Below are positions 52,500 to 63,019 of a DNA stretch of 64,000 bases, piece after piece. The translations under genes and the position numbers were made by a program. The notes below the pieces were generated by a model that was given only the letters and a program-made list of their open reading frames with translations, ran no database searches and was not told where the DNA came from. The stretch's first letter is position 1; the number at the start of each line of letters is the position of its first letter. The stretch lies in NCBI RefSeq assembly GCF_947241125.1, contig NZ_OX365700.1, positions 1,892,001-1,956,000 on the forward strand. Reading direction: 5' to 3'. Source of the stretch: Nitrospira tepida. Lineage in GTDB: Bacteria > Nitrospirota > Nitrospiria > Nitrospirales > Nitrospiraceae.

Positions 52500-54983
52500 G
52501 TGAACGAAGCACAAGACGAGCGGGACGTGGCGGAGCAAGCGGCTCGGTGCCGCCAGGAGGACCCGGTGTTCGCCCGTTGGGCGGAAGGCTACGGGGTCAT
52601 TCAGCACCAAGACCTGACCCAGGTGCGCGTGCAGGAACTCGCGCAGTCTCTTGGGGAGCGAAGCGGCACCGCGAATGGAGCTGCCTTCTACGATCTCCTG
52701 ATGGCCTTGGACCGCCTGGCCAGCGCCGGGCTGTGGCTGGTCGTCCATCAAACGTATACCCGCAACGTCTACCTCGACGGACGGCCTCTCGACACCGAAG
52801 ATTTCAAGGTGCGCCCTGAAGGCCACACCGGCGGCTCGCTCAACATGGTGCCGGCCTATGCCGGCTACCTCGCCGCCAACGCCGTGACCGGCTGTACCAG
52901 AGCCTGGCTCATGGGGCAAGGCCATTGCGTGGCCGCGATTGATGCGTTGAATCTGCTCGTGGGCAACATGACAGAGGCCCACGCCGAACGGTACGCCGTC
53001 ACCGACAAGGGGCTGACCCGCTACGTGCGGGATTTTTATTCCTACCGGTTGCGCGACGACGGTCGACAGGATTCGCCGCTGGGTAGCCACGTGAATGTCC
53101 ATACGGCGGGAGGGCTCTCGGAAGGCGGCTATTTGGGGTTCGCGGAGCTTCAGTACGTGCACATGCCGTTGCCCGGAGAAAGGCTCGTGGCATTTCTCTC
53201 CGACGGCGCGTTTGAAGAGCAGCGGGGCAGCGACTGGGCCCCCCGATGGTGGCGCGCCGAGGATTCCGGGTTCGTAGCGCCGATCATGATCAAGAACGGA
53301 CGCCGGATCGACCAGCGGACGACGATGTCCCAGCAGGGTGGCGCGGCCTGGTTCAGCGAGCATCTGACATTGAACGGCTTCGATCCGATCCTGTTCGACG
53401 GCCGCGATCCGGCCGCATTCCTCTGGGCGATTCTGGAAATGGAGCGGCGCCTCGACGCGGCGGCGGAGCGGATCAAGGCCGGGCAAGGCCGCTACCCGGT
53501 CCCGCTTCCCTATGGCATCGCGGTCGCGCCGAAGGGCGCGGGCTTTCCGGGCGAGGGGACGAACCTCGCGCACAATCTGCCGTTGATGGCCAATCCACGG
53601 ACCGACGCCCGCGCGGCGGATCTGTTCAACCAGGGAACCAAGCGGCTGTGGGTTCCGATCAACGAGCTGACCGCTGCGGCCGGGTTGTTTCAACAGCACC
53701 GGGCCTCCGGACGCCCCCGCGAGCGAGACCATGTCTTGGCCCACCGGGACGTCTTGGTACGAACGGTTCCCGAGCCCACGTTCCGGCCGGTCTCCGAGGA
53801 GGCGCGGTGCGATCCCGCCGCCTGGACGACCGCCTCGCCGATGACCGCCGTGGACCGGATGTTCGTCGCGATCGTCGAGGCCAATCCCCACCTGCGACCG
53901 AGGGTTGGCAATCCGGACGAGATGCTGTCCAATCGCCTGGTCGCGACGCTGGGTCTGCTCAAGTTTCGGGTCACCGATCCGGAGCCGGCCGTGCCCGAGT
54001 CCGTGGGTGGCGCCGTCATCACGGCGTTGAACGAGGAGGCGGTGGCCTCCGCGGCCCTGGCCAACAAGGGCGGGATCAATTTGATCCACACCTACGAGGC
54101 GTTCGGCAGCAAAATGCACGGGGCCGTGCGGCAGGAAATCATCTTCGCGAACCATTGTCTGGAAGCGGGCCGCTCGCAGCGGTGGCTTTCGATGCCGCTG
54201 ATTCTCACCTCGCACACCTGGGAAAACGGTAAGAACGAACAGTCGCATCAGGACCCCAGCATGGCGGAAGCGATGTTGGGCGAGCCGTCGCACGTCTCGC
54301 GCGTGCTCTTTCCGCCGGACTTCAACAGCGCGGCCGCGGTCATGGAGGAGTGCTATCGCACGCACGGGCAGATTTGGACGTTGGTGGTGCCCAAGGCGGA
54401 CCTGATCCCGGACCTGTTCACCGCGGACGAAGCGCGGCGGCTGGTGAAGGAGGGCGGCCTTCGATTGGACTGGGCCGGCTACGAGGTCGAGCAGGCCCGC
54501 CTCCTCCTGGTCGCGGTCGGCGCCTATCAGCTCATCGAGGTGCTCACCGCCTCGCGCCGGCTGGCGGAACGAAAGATTTCCCATACGGTCGTGTATCTCC
54601 TGGAGCCGGCCCGGTTCCGCGCCCCCCGCTCGCAGGCCGAGCAGGCGCATCAGGCATCCCCGGAGGTCATCGCCCGGCTGTTCCCGGCCAAGGTGCCGGC
54701 ACGTCTGTTCGTCACGCACACGAGGCCGGAAACGATCCTGGGCCTGCTCGGTCCGCTGCATACGGGCACGCGGACCAGCGGGCTCGGCTATATCAACCAG
54801 GGCGGCACGTTGAGCACGCCGGGGCTCTTCTTCATCAACCGCTGTAGTTGGGCGCATTGCCTGCGCGAGGCGGCGCGGCTGCTGCAACTCCCCGACAGCG
54901 AGGTGCTGAGCCACGAGGAGCGCCAGGCGCTGGATGGCCGGCGAAGCCCGCACGGCGTCATTATTCCGGAGGCGGTCATATGA
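52500..54983 (+). CDS. Phosphoketolase-like thiamine-diphosphate enzyme
   Basis: The 827-residue protein follows the XFP plan. It has RPEGHTGGSLNMVPAYAGYL and WLMGQGHCVAAIDALNLL (N-terminal), a ThDP-binding-like FLSDGAFEEQRGSD...IKNGRR, and the C-terminal SHTWENGKNEQSHQDPSM with RVLFPPDFNSAAAV. In true phosphoketolases the ThDP motif reads GDGEAETG and a GHGG motif occurs earlier; here they read SDGAFEEQ and GQGHC. Some databases give this family another name, xylulose-5-phosphate 3-epimerase. It may act on pentose or hexose phosphates. The stop overlaps the nrfH ATG by 4 nt. Confidence 0.7.
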   Translation: MNEAQDERDVAEQAARCRQEDPVFARWAEGYGVIQHQDLTQVRVQELAQSLGERSGTANGAAFYDLLMALDRLASAGLWLVVHQTYTRNVYLDGRPLDTEDFKVRPEGHTGGSLNMVPAYAGYLAANAVTGCTRAWLMGQGHCVAAIDALNLLVGNMTEAHAERYAVTDKGLTRYVRDFYSYRLRDDGRQDSPLGSHVNVHTAGGLSEGGYLGFAELQYVHMPLPGERLVAFLSDGAFEEQRGSDWAPRWWRAEDSGFVAPIMIKNGRRIDQRTTMSQQGGAAWFSEHLTLNGFDPILFDGRDPAAFLWAILEMERRLDAAAERIKAGQGRYPVPLPYGIAVAPKGAGFPGEGTNLAHNLPLMANPRTDARAADLFNQGTKRLWVPINELTAAAGLFQQHRASGRPRERDHVLAHRDVLVRTVPEPTFRPVSEEARCDPAAWTTASPMTAVDRMFVAIVEANPHLRPRVGNPDEMLSNRLVATLGLLKFRVTDPEPAVPESVGGAVITALNEEAVASAALANKGGINLIHTYEAFGSKMHGAVRQEIIFANHCLEAGRSQRWLSMPLILTSHTWENGKNEQSHQDPSMAEAMLGEPSHVSRVLFPPDFNSAAAVMEECYRTHGQIWTLVVPKADLIPDLFTADEARRLVKEGGLRLDWAGYEVEQARLLLVAVGAYQLIEVLTASRRLAERKISHTVVYLLEPARFRAPRSQAEQAHQASPEVIARLFPAKVPARLFVTHTRPETILGLLGPLHTGTRTSGLGYINQGGTLSTPGLFFINRCSWAHCLREAARLLQLPDSEVLSHEERQALDGRRSPHGVIIPEAVI

Positions 54984-55450
54984 ACGGAGCCGGCTGGTCC
55001 GCTCGTCGGTTGTCGCTGTTGCTCTGGGCGGCGACCCTCGCGCTCGGCACGCTCATCGGCGTTGGAGTCTACACGTTCGTCTACGCGCGCGGCGGCTCCT
55101 ACCTCACCGACAAGCCGGAAGCTTGCATCAACTGCCACGTGATGCGCGAGCAGTACGCGGGCTGGATCAAGGGCAGCCACCGGTCGGTGGCGGTCTGCAA
55201 CGACTGCCACACGCCGGACGGCATGATCGAGAAATATGCCGCCAAGGCGATGTACGGCTTCCTGCATGCCTATGCCTTTACGAGCGGCCGCTTCCCTGAC
55301 GAAATCCAGATCACGCCGCACATGCATGCGTTGACCGAACGAGCTTGTCTGAAGTGTCACGCGGCCATTGTAGAAGCCATGACCGTGACCGGCGCTGGGC
55401 GGGAGAACCTGACCTGTCTCCGATGTCACGGCGACGTCGGTCATCAGTAA
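54980..55450 (+). CDS. nrfH: NrfH-like tetrahaem cytochrome c quinol dehydrogenase
   Basis: The 156-residue protein has one N-terminal membrane helix (LLLWAATLALGTLIGVGVYTF) and four haem c motifs: CINCH, CNDCH, CLKCH and CLRCH. Its length and helix fit NapC/NrfH proteins that draw electrons from the quinol pool and pass them to NrfA, encoded 17 nt downstream. The ATG at 54980 overlaps the phosphoketolase-like stop (ATGA). The pair suggests nitrite reduction to ammonium. Confidence 0.92.
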   Translation: MNGAGWSARRLSLLLWAATLALGTLIGVGVYTFVYARGGSYLTDKPEACINCHVMREQYAGWIKGSHRSVAVCNDCHTPDGMIEKYAAKAMYGFLHAYAFTSGRFPDEIQITPHMHALTERACLKCHAAIVEAMTVTGAGRENLTCLRCHGDVGHQ

Positions 55451-55467
55451 GAGCCTGCGAGGAATCT

Positions 55468-56834
<1,367 letters not shown>

Positions 56835-56838
<4 letters not shown>

Positions 56839-57033
56839 CCCGCATTATTCATGAACGCTTCTGCTGCAATCGCGGATTCGCCGCTGCGACAGAGCCTGAC
56901 GGCGGGCGTGCTCGCCGCTCAGTCCCTCGACGTACTGTTTCAAGTACGCCTTGGTTCTTCGCGGCTGTGCTTGCCCGTCTCGCCTGGCGACTGCGCGATT
57001 TCGCCACGAATCGTCATGAATAATGCGGGCTAG
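56835..57033. mobile_element. MITE-like element, copy 2 (199 bp)
   Basis: Ends CTAGCCCGCATTATTCA and TGAATAATGCGGGCTAG are inverted repeats, matching copy 1 at 21902-22178. The left CTAG supplies the TAG stop codon of nrfA (56836-56838). An internal hairpin has arms CGTACT (56931-56936) and AGTACG (56943-56948). The small frame inside it is not a gene. Confidence 0.75.
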
Positions 57034-57220
57034 CTGATGCCGTCTTTCAAAGAGCCGCTTGGTGTCACCGGCGTGTCGTGGGTTGGGACGCCGAGCAGAA
57101 GGGACACGAAGATGACCCCTCATGCGCACGGTGTGGTGTTGGCCGCGGAGACGCAGGTAAGGGGCAAGGAGGCTGGACCCGCAACGGGAGCCGGTTGGTC
57201 CGGCTGACAGGGAGTGACCG
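57034..57220. other. Intergenic region before the P-type ATPase
   Basis: Nothing beyond a weak AGGGAG ribosome site before the ATPase start is visible. Confidence 0.4.
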
Positions 57221-60019
57221 ATGGCCGATCTTGCCGAACGCCCTTTACATCATCTCCCGGCCCACGAGGTCGTCCTGCTGCTGGAATCGGATCCGGACAA
57301 GGGGCTCACGTCCGAGGAGGCTGGCCGGCGGCTCGAACGGTTCGGGCCCAATGTCCTGCCGAAGTTTCGCCGCCATGGCCCGCTGGTCCGTTTTCTCCTC
57401 CAGTTCCATCATCCGTTGATCTACGTCCTGCTGGCCGCGGCGGCGATCACCGCGGTCCTCGGCGAATGGGTGGACGCCGGGGTGATCTTCGGCGTGGTGT
57501 TGGTCAATGCGATGGTCGGGTTCATCCAGGAATCCCGGGCCGAGAAGGCCTTGGACGCGCTGGTCTCGATGATGAAGACCGAAGCGACGGTCCGGCGCGA
57601 TGGGCGGAGGACGAAGATTCCGTCCGCCCAGATCGTGCCGGGGGATGTCGTCCTCCTGGAGTCCGGCGACAAGGTGCCTGCGGACCTGCGGCTGGTCGCG
57701 GTCCGCGAGCTGCGGATCGACGAATCCGCCCTGACCGGCGAGTCCGTGCCGGTGGAGAAGGCCGACCTGGTGCTGGCGCCCGAGACCGTGGTCGCGGACC
57801 GGAGGAACATGGCCTTTTCCGGCACGCTGGTCGCCTACGGACAGGGGAGGGGCGTGGCGGTGGGGACCGGCGCCGCCACGGAGCTCGGCCGCATCCACCA
57901 ACTGATCGGCGAAACGACGGAGATCGCGACCCCGCTGACGAAGAAGCTCGCCTATTTCAGCAAGGTCCTCACGGCGGCGATCCTGGGATTGGCCGCGGTG
58001 ACCTTTCTGCTCGGACTGTGGCGCGGGCAGAATCCGGCTGAGATCTTCATGGCGGCGGTGGCGCTCGCGGTCGGCGCAATTCCGGAAGGGCTGCCGGCCG
58101 CAGTGACAATCACGCTCGCCATTGGCGTGAGCCGGATGGCCCAGCGGCATGCCGTCATCCGCAAGCTGCCGGCCGTTGAGACCCTGGGCAGCACGACGGT
58201 CATTTGCTCTGACAAGACCGGCACGCTGACGAAGAACGAGATGACGGTCCAAGCCATCCTGGCCGGAGACCGGACGTTCGACATCGAGGGGGCGGGCTAT
58301 GAGCCGGCGGGGGAAATCCGGGAAGTCGGGCGTCAATCGTCAACCGTCAATCGTGAAGAAGTTGCTCGGCAAGCGGTGACCGTCGGAAGTCACGTTCCAC
58401 TCGATACTGCTCTGTGTGAACTCCTGACGGCCGGCGCGCTCTGCAACGACGCGCAGCTCGTGGAGCAGGAGGGACGATGGACCATCGTCGGCGATCCGAC
58501 CGAAGGGGCCCTGCTCGTGGCGGCGAAGAAAGCCGGGATCGATCCCGGCCAGGCGGGCGAGCGATTCCCTCGGATAGATGCGATTCCGTTCGAATCGGAG
58601 CGTCAGTACATGGCGACGCTGCATCGAGGCGACTCGGGCCGTGAGGCCGTGATCTATCTGAAGGGGGCGGTGGAGAAAACGCTTCGGCTCTGTGATCGCA
58701 TGCTTACGGCGGAGGGATCGGAAGGAGCGCTTGATGCGCCGAGCGTCCTCGGTCAGACGGACGCGTATGCCGGGCGAGGGCTGAGGGTCCTGGCATTCGC
58801 GCGGAAATCGGCGCCCGCGGATCGGGCGACCCTGTCGGACCGCGACGTGGAGGAGGGCCTGACCTTCTTGGGGCTCCAGGCCATGATGGACCCTCCGAGG
58901 CCCGAGGCCATCGCCGCGGTGCGGGCCTGCCGGACCGCCGGCATCGCCGTGAAGATGATCACCGGCGACCATGCGCTCACGGCGAGGGCGGTCGCCGCGC
59001 AAGTCGGGCTGGACGGGCGGAAGCGTCCTGAGAACGGCGAGCTCGTCGCCATGACCGGCCAGGAGTTGGCGGCGACTCCGCCGGAGGCGCTCGCGGACGC
59101 GGCCGATAATACCGCGGTGTTCGCCCGGGTGTCTCCGGAGCAGAAGCTCCGCTTAGTGGAAGCGTTGCAAGCCAGGGCGCACGTGGTGGCGATGACGGGA
59201 GACGGGGTGAACGACGCGCCGGCGCTGAAGCAGGCGGACATCGGCGTGGCGATGGGGCTGGGGGGGACCGAGGTGGCCAAAGAGGCCGCCGACATGGTGC
59301 TGACCGACGACAACTTCGCCTCGATCGAAGCGGCGGTGGAGGAAGGGCGCTGCGTCTTCGATAACCTGACGAAGTTCATCGTCTGGACCCTGCCGACCAA
59401 CATGGGAGAAGGGCTCGTGCTGCTGACCGCCATCGCCGCCGGCTCGGTGCTCCCGATCCTGCCGGTGCAGATCCTCTGGATCAACATGACGACGGCGGTG
59501 GCCCTGGGGCTTATGCTGGCGTTCGAGCCGAAAGAGCCGGGCATCATGCGGCGGCCGCCCCGCGATCCGGGACAGCCGATCCTGACCGGCGTCTTGGTGG
59601 AACGGATCGTCCTGGTGGCGCTCCTGATGCTGGCGGGCGCCTATGGCGTCTTTCTTTGGGAACAGCAGCGTGCCTTGTCGATCGAAGCGGCGCGCACGGC
59701 GGCGGTGAACGTGTTCGTCATGGTCGAGCTGTTCTATTTGTTCAACTGTCGCTCGCTGGATCACAGCATGTTTCACGTGGGGGTGTTCAGCAATCCCTGG
59801 ATCTGGCGCGGGGTGGCCGCCATGGTCGGGCTGCAACTGCTGTTGACGTATGTCCCGGTCATGAATCGGTTGTTTCACACGGTGCCGATCGATGGCACGG
59901 CCTGGCTCTTGATCGTGACCATCTCGGTCCTGGTCTATCTGATCGTGGGATTCGAAAAACGGTTGCGGCGGTGGTGGTTGCAGGCTCCGCCGGAAAGACC
60001 GACGGTGGCTCAGCCCTAG
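57221..60019 (+). CDS. Cation-transporting P-type ATPase (P2A, Ca2+-ATPase-like)
   Basis: The 932-residue protein has the whole P-type set: LTGESVPVEK (actuator), a proline-bearing AVGAIPEGLPAAVTITLA membrane motif (PEGL), ICSDKTGTLTKNEMT (phosphorylated D), VMTGDGVNDAPALKQADIG and ten hydrophobic segments. The N-terminal LLLESDPDKGLTSEEAGRRLE is a cation_ATPase_N domain. PEGLP and the layout point to P2A or a related group; the ion may be Ca2+ or Mn2+. Residues ~371-379 are encoded by CGTCAAY repeats that look inserted. It is followed by a small membrane peptide. Confidence 0.9.
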   Translation: MADLAERPLHHLPAHEVVLLLESDPDKGLTSEEAGRRLERFGPNVLPKFRRHGPLVRFLLQFHHPLIYVLLAAAAITAVLGEWVDAGVIFGVVLVNAMVGFIQESRAEKALDALVSMMKTEATVRRDGRRTKIPSAQIVPGDVVLLESGDKVPADLRLVAVRELRIDESALTGESVPVEKADLVLAPETVVADRRNMAFSGTLVAYGQGRGVAVGTGAATELGRIHQLIGETTEIATPLTKKLAYFSKVLTAAILGLAAVTFLLGLWRGQNPAEIFMAAVALAVGAIPEGLPAAVTITLAIGVSRMAQRHAVIRKLPAVETLGSTTVICSDKTGTLTKNEMTVQAILAGDRTFDIEGAGYEPAGEIREVGRQSSTVNREEVARQAVTVGSHVPLDTALCELLTAGALCNDAQLVEQEGRWTIVGDPTEGALLVAAKKAGIDPGQAGERFPRIDAIPFESERQYMATLHRGDSGREAVIYLKGAVEKTLRLCDRMLTAEGSEGALDAPSVLGQTDAYAGRGLRVLAFARKSAPADRATLSDRDVEEGLTFLGLQAMMDPPRPEAIAAVRACRTAGIAVKMITGDHALTARAVAAQVGLDGRKRPENGELVAMTGQELAATPPEALADAADNTAVFARVSPEQKLRLVEALQARAHVVAMTGDGVNDAPALKQADIGVAMGLGGTEVAKEAADMVLTDDNFASIEAAVEEGRCVFDNLTKFIVWTLPTNMGEGLVLLTAIAAGSVLPILPVQILWINMTTAVALGLMLAFEPKEPGIMRRPPRDPGQPILTGVLVERIVLVALLMLAGAYGVFLWEQQRALSIEAARTAAVNVFVMVELFYLFNCRSLDHSMFHVGVFSNPWIWRGVAAMVGLQLLLTYVPVMNRLFHTVPIDGTAWLLIVTISVLVYLIVGFEKRLRRWWLQAPPERPTVAQP
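58331..58356. repeat. CGTCAAY heptanucleotide repeat inside the ATPase gene
   Basis: Three 7-nt units of the form CGTCAAY and a fourth altered one are in frame inside the P-type ATPase, where they encode about nine residues. The same units occur between genes at 28358-28441. Confidence 0.55.
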
Positions 60020-60098
60020 TCGGTTCAGGGTGACTGAATCAAAGGAAGAGCAGGCGCAGCGGGTGCCGGAGGGGCAACCGCCGGCGGGGAGGACGGAC

Positions 60099-60191
60099 AT
60101 GGAACCATTGGCATTGCTCGGAGTCTTGGCGGTCGTGATTGGGATCTTGGGGATCATCGTGCTCGTCAAAGGACGCAAGAAAGTCCGCTGA
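60099..60191 (+). CDS. Single-helix membrane peptide, 30 residues
   Basis: The reading is MEPLALLGVLAVVIGIL followed by GIIVLVKGRKKVR: one transmembrane helix and a basic tail. GGGGAGG stands before the ATG. An in-frame GTG at 60030 could give a 53-residue form with an extra hydrophilic N-terminus. It lies just after the P-type ATPase and may be its small partner, as other small membrane peptides are for other pumps; that is only inferred. Confidence 0.55.
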   Translation: MEPLALLGVLAVVIGILGIIVLVKGRKKVR

Positions 60192-60246
60192 GCGGTCGGC
60201 GGCCCCAACGGGGGCGAAAGGTCAACACTTTTAACCTGAGAGGTTG

Positions 60247-60705
60247 ATGATGCGGTATCGGCGATGCGGCGGCGCGTGCGGGGGGTGGAGGAGCTGTGGG
60301 CGCGTGGCGTTCCTGGCGTTGGTCTGGGCCGGCGTGCTTCTCGCGTCAGGACCGGACGCGTTCTCGATTCAGGAGCAGCAGATCGAGATGACGATCAAGG
60401 ACTATTCGTTCCTGCGAACGAAGACGGCGGCCATGCGGCGCGGCTTGCCCACGGTGATCATTCTGCGCAACGAGGATCAGGTCCGGCACGGGTTCACCTC
60501 GTCCTTGTTTCAGGGACTCATGGTGCGAGGCGAAGGGGACGGATTGATCTCGTATGGCAAGGGTCTGGAGGGATTCTATCTCGATCCCGGCAAGACGCTC
60601 GTGATCCGTTTTACCACGGACCGGCCCGGCAGCCATCCGTTCCGGTGCGACCTGCATCCGGACATGAAGGGAGAGCTCTATCTGCTGGAGGTTCCGGTCG
60701 TGTAA
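60247..60705 (+). CDS. Cupredoxin-like exported protein
   Basis: The 152-residue protein has an N-terminal signal peptide (VAFLALVWAGVLLASGPDAFS) and a cupredoxin-like fold: MTIKDYSFLR, TVIILRNEDQVRHGFTS and the copper loop HPFRCDLHPDMKGELYLLEV. The H (RHGF), C, H and M of type 1 copper are all present, in contrast to the two lipoproteins near 48-49 kb. GAGAGG before the ATG at 60247 supports the start. It may be an electron carrier or a copper shuttle in the periplasm. Confidence 0.82.
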   Translation: MMRYRRCGGACGGWRSCGRVAFLALVWAGVLLASGPDAFSIQEQQIEMTIKDYSFLRTKTAAMRRGLPTVIILRNEDQVRHGFTSSLFQGLMVRGEGDGLISYGKGLEGFYLDPGKTLVIRFTTDRPGSHPFRCDLHPDMKGELYLLEVPVV

Positions 60706-60738
60706 GGCGGAGAAGGGCGCGAGAGGCCGAGGGAGGTC

Positions 60739-61881
60739 ATGATCGGGCAATCCATCAGGGTGGGAAGGATTCGAGGGATCGAGGTCGGGGTCCATTATTC
60801 CTGGTTCATCATTTTCTTTCTTATCACCCTGTCCCTGACCACTCGCTTCGCCTCGGAGCACCCGCACTGGTCGCTGGCCGAGCATTACGCCGTCGGGATC
60901 GCGACGAGCCTGTTGTTCTTCGTGTCGATCCTGCTGCATGAGCTGGCGCACAGCCTGGTCGCGCTGGCGAAGCAGATTCCGGTCCGCTCGATCACGCTCT
61001 TCGTGTTCGGGGGCGTGGCGCAGATTGCGCGGGAACCGGACCGCCCGCTGACCGAGTTCCAGATTGCGATCGCGGGCCCGGCCGCCAGCGCTCTGCTTTG
61101 GGTCGGATTCGGGGCGGCGGCCGCTCTGGCCGGGCACCGGTTCGAGCACGTCGCAGCCTTGGCGGGCTGGCTGTCGTCGATCAACCTGGTCCTGGCGCTC
61201 TTCAACCTGCTTCCGGGTTTTCCGCTCGACGGGGGACGCGTCTTCCGGGCGGCCTTGTGGCATTTCACGGGCAACCTGGCCAAGGCCACGCGCATTGCCG
61301 CGAGGGCCGGACAGGTCGTGGGGTATGCCTTCATCGTATTCGGGATCTGGACCGGGTTCACGGTCAACTGGTTCGGCGGGCTCTGGTTCGCCTTCATCGG
61401 ATGGTTTCTCCTGAATGCCGCGCAGGAAAGCGTGTTGCAGGTCAGCGTGCGCTCTGCGCTCACCGGCCTGACGGCGGAAGACGTCATGTCGTCTGAATGC
61501 GCCACGGTCGCGGGCGATCGAAGCCTTGGCGACCTGATCGAGCGGGAGGTCCTGCGAACCGGAGGCCGGTGCTTCCTCGTGTCATCCAACGGCCGTATCG
61601 AGGGCCTGGTCACGCTGCACCAGGTGAAGACGGTGCCGCGGGAGCAATGGAGTCGCACGCCTATCCACGCCGTCATGACCCCGCTGGACCGGTTGCGGGT
61701 CGTTGGTCCGGAGACGGCGATTACGGAAGTCCTGCAGATGATGGAACGGGACGACATCAATCAGGTTCCGGTCACGAGGTCGGGGCGGTTGCTGGGCCTC
61801 ATCACGAGGGAACATCTGTTGAGGGTCATTGCCGCGCATCTGGAGTTCGGCGACCGCCCGCCGGTCCGTGCGCCACGTTGA
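60739..61881 (+). CDS. Site-2-type M50 metalloprotease with CBS domains
   Basis: The 380-residue protein has about six membrane segments. LLHELAHSLVALA holds the HExxH zinc site and NLLPGFPLDGGRVFRAALW the third ligand (D in the LDG motif). After ~residue 240 come two CBS domains (VMSSECATVAGDRSLGDLIE; AVMTPLDRLRVVGPETAITEV). Such S2P proteins cut transmembrane helices of regulators; CBS domains may bind adenosine ligands. No sigma/anti-sigma partner is near. It leads the M50-AI-2E-YihY run. Confidence 0.92.
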   Translation: MIGQSIRVGRIRGIEVGVHYSWFIIFFLITLSLTTRFASEHPHWSLAEHYAVGIATSLLFFVSILLHELAHSLVALAKQIPVRSITLFVFGGVAQIAREPDRPLTEFQIAIAGPAASALLWVGFGAAAALAGHRFEHVAALAGWLSSINLVLALFNLLPGFPLDGGRVFRAALWHFTGNLAKATRIAARAGQVVGYAFIVFGIWTGFTVNWFGGLWFAFIGWFLLNAAQESVLQVSVRSALTGLTAEDVMSSECATVAGDRSLGDLIEREVLRTGGRCFLVSSNGRIEGLVTLHQVKTVPREQWSRTPIHAVMTPLDRLRVVGPETAITEVLQMMERDDINQVPVTRSGRLLGLITREHLLRVIAAHLEFGDRPPVRAPR

Positions 61882-61886
61882 GGCGG

Positions 61887-63008
61887 ATGCCGTTGTCGAG
61901 GAGGCCGTCTGTGGCTGGGGGACGAAGCCAGGAAGGAGAGCAGTGGGCCGGCCGGGTCGTGCGGCTGGCCTTGGTGGGGAGCATTCTGGGCCTCGGCCTG
62001 GCGGTGTTTAGCCCGTTTGTCTCGCCGCTCCTATGGGCGGGGGTCCTCTGTTACGCCCTCTATCCGCTCTATGCCAAATTGGTTCGCGCGACCGGCGAGC
62101 GTCGCGCGCTCAGCGCGCTGGCGATGTGCCTGATCCTGACGGTCGGCGTCATCGCGCCGCTGGTCTATCTGTCGCTGCTCATCGCGGAAGACCTGACGGA
62201 CGCCTATCGAACGCTGATCGCCACCTTGAGAGGGGGAGACGAGCCCCTCCTCCAGAGCTGGCGGCGCTATCCGCTGCTCGCGGCGCTGGCCGAGGCGCTT
62301 CAGAATTTGGAGCGGCTGACAGGAACCGATTTGCGGACGAGCATCGCGGAGAACCTGGCGGAGTTGGGCAAGGTCCTCGTCGGCCAGGTAACCCGCATCG
62401 TGACCAATGCGCTGTATGCCCTTGTGCAACTGGGCATGATCCTGTTGTGCGCTTTTTATTTCTTCCGAGACGGGGATGCGATGATCGGCTGGCTTCGCGC
62501 GCACCTGCCGATCGTGCCGGAACGCCAGGAGTTGCTGGTCCGGCGGTTCGACGAGGTCGTCAAGGGGGCCGTCTACGGCAATACCGTCATTGCCCTGACA
62601 GAGGGTCTGATCGGCGGGGTCGGCTTCTGGTTGGTGGGCTTGCCCTCCGCGGTGCTGTGGGGGGCAGTGATGGCGCTGCTGGCCTATCTGCCGCTGGTCG
62701 GGGCCGGGCTCATTTGGATGCCCGCCGCGTTCTATCTGTTCTGGCAGGGCTCGTACCTCAAGATGGCGGTGCTGATCGGAGTCGGCGCCCTCATGGCCGT
62801 GATCGATTACCTGGTCCGCACGATCGTCGTGGGCGGCCGCTCCCATCTTCACACGTTGCTGGTGTTTTTCTCCGTCCTGGGCGGGCTCCAGCTCTTTGGG
62901 CTGGTGGGCATCGTGGCCGGTCCTTTGGTCGTGGCGATGGGGATTACGTTGGTTGAAAGTTATCGGGGGCCGGCGCCGCCGACGTTGGTGTCCGCCTCGG
63001 AGGCGTAG
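61887..63008 (+). CDS. AI-2E-family transporter
   Basis: The 373-residue protein has about eight membrane segments, among them LALVGSILGLGLAVFSPFVS, LLWAGVLCYALYPLYAKL and AVLWGAVMALLAYLPLVGAG. The last is the LP-LG-A motif of the AI-2E (formerly UPF0118, YdiK/PerM) family. Members export a range of small molecules or Na+; AI-2 transport itself is proven for TqsA only. The ATG at 61887 is 5 nt after the M50 gene stop; a longer frame inside M50 is not used. Confidence 0.9.
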   Translation: MPLSRRPSVAGGRSQEGEQWAGRVVRLALVGSILGLGLAVFSPFVSPLLWAGVLCYALYPLYAKLVRATGERRALSALAMCLILTVGVIAPLVYLSLLIAEDLTDAYRTLIATLRGGDEPLLQSWRRYPLLAALAEALQNLERLTGTDLRTSIAENLAELGKVLVGQVTRIVTNALYALVQLGMILLCAFYFFRDGDAMIGWLRAHLPIVPERQELLVRRFDEVVKGAVYGNTVIALTEGLIGGVGFWLVGLPSAVLWGAVMALLAYLPLVGAGLIWMPAAFYLFWQGSYLKMAVLIGVGALMAVIDYLVRTIVVGGRSHLHTLLVFFSVLGGLQLFGLVGIVAGPLVVAMGITLVESYRGPAPPTLVSASEA

Positions 63009-63019
63009 CAGGTGGTGGT

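Noticed and set aside
52311-54953. Antisense open frame of 880 codons opposite the phosphoketolase-like gene
   Set aside because: Arg/Gly/His-rich low-information composition typical of GC-rich antisense frames; the plus-strand protein has conserved motifs.
56851-57033. 60-codon open frame inside MITE copy 2
   Set aside because: It ends in the terminal inverted repeat and is not kept in copy 1, so it is not a gene.
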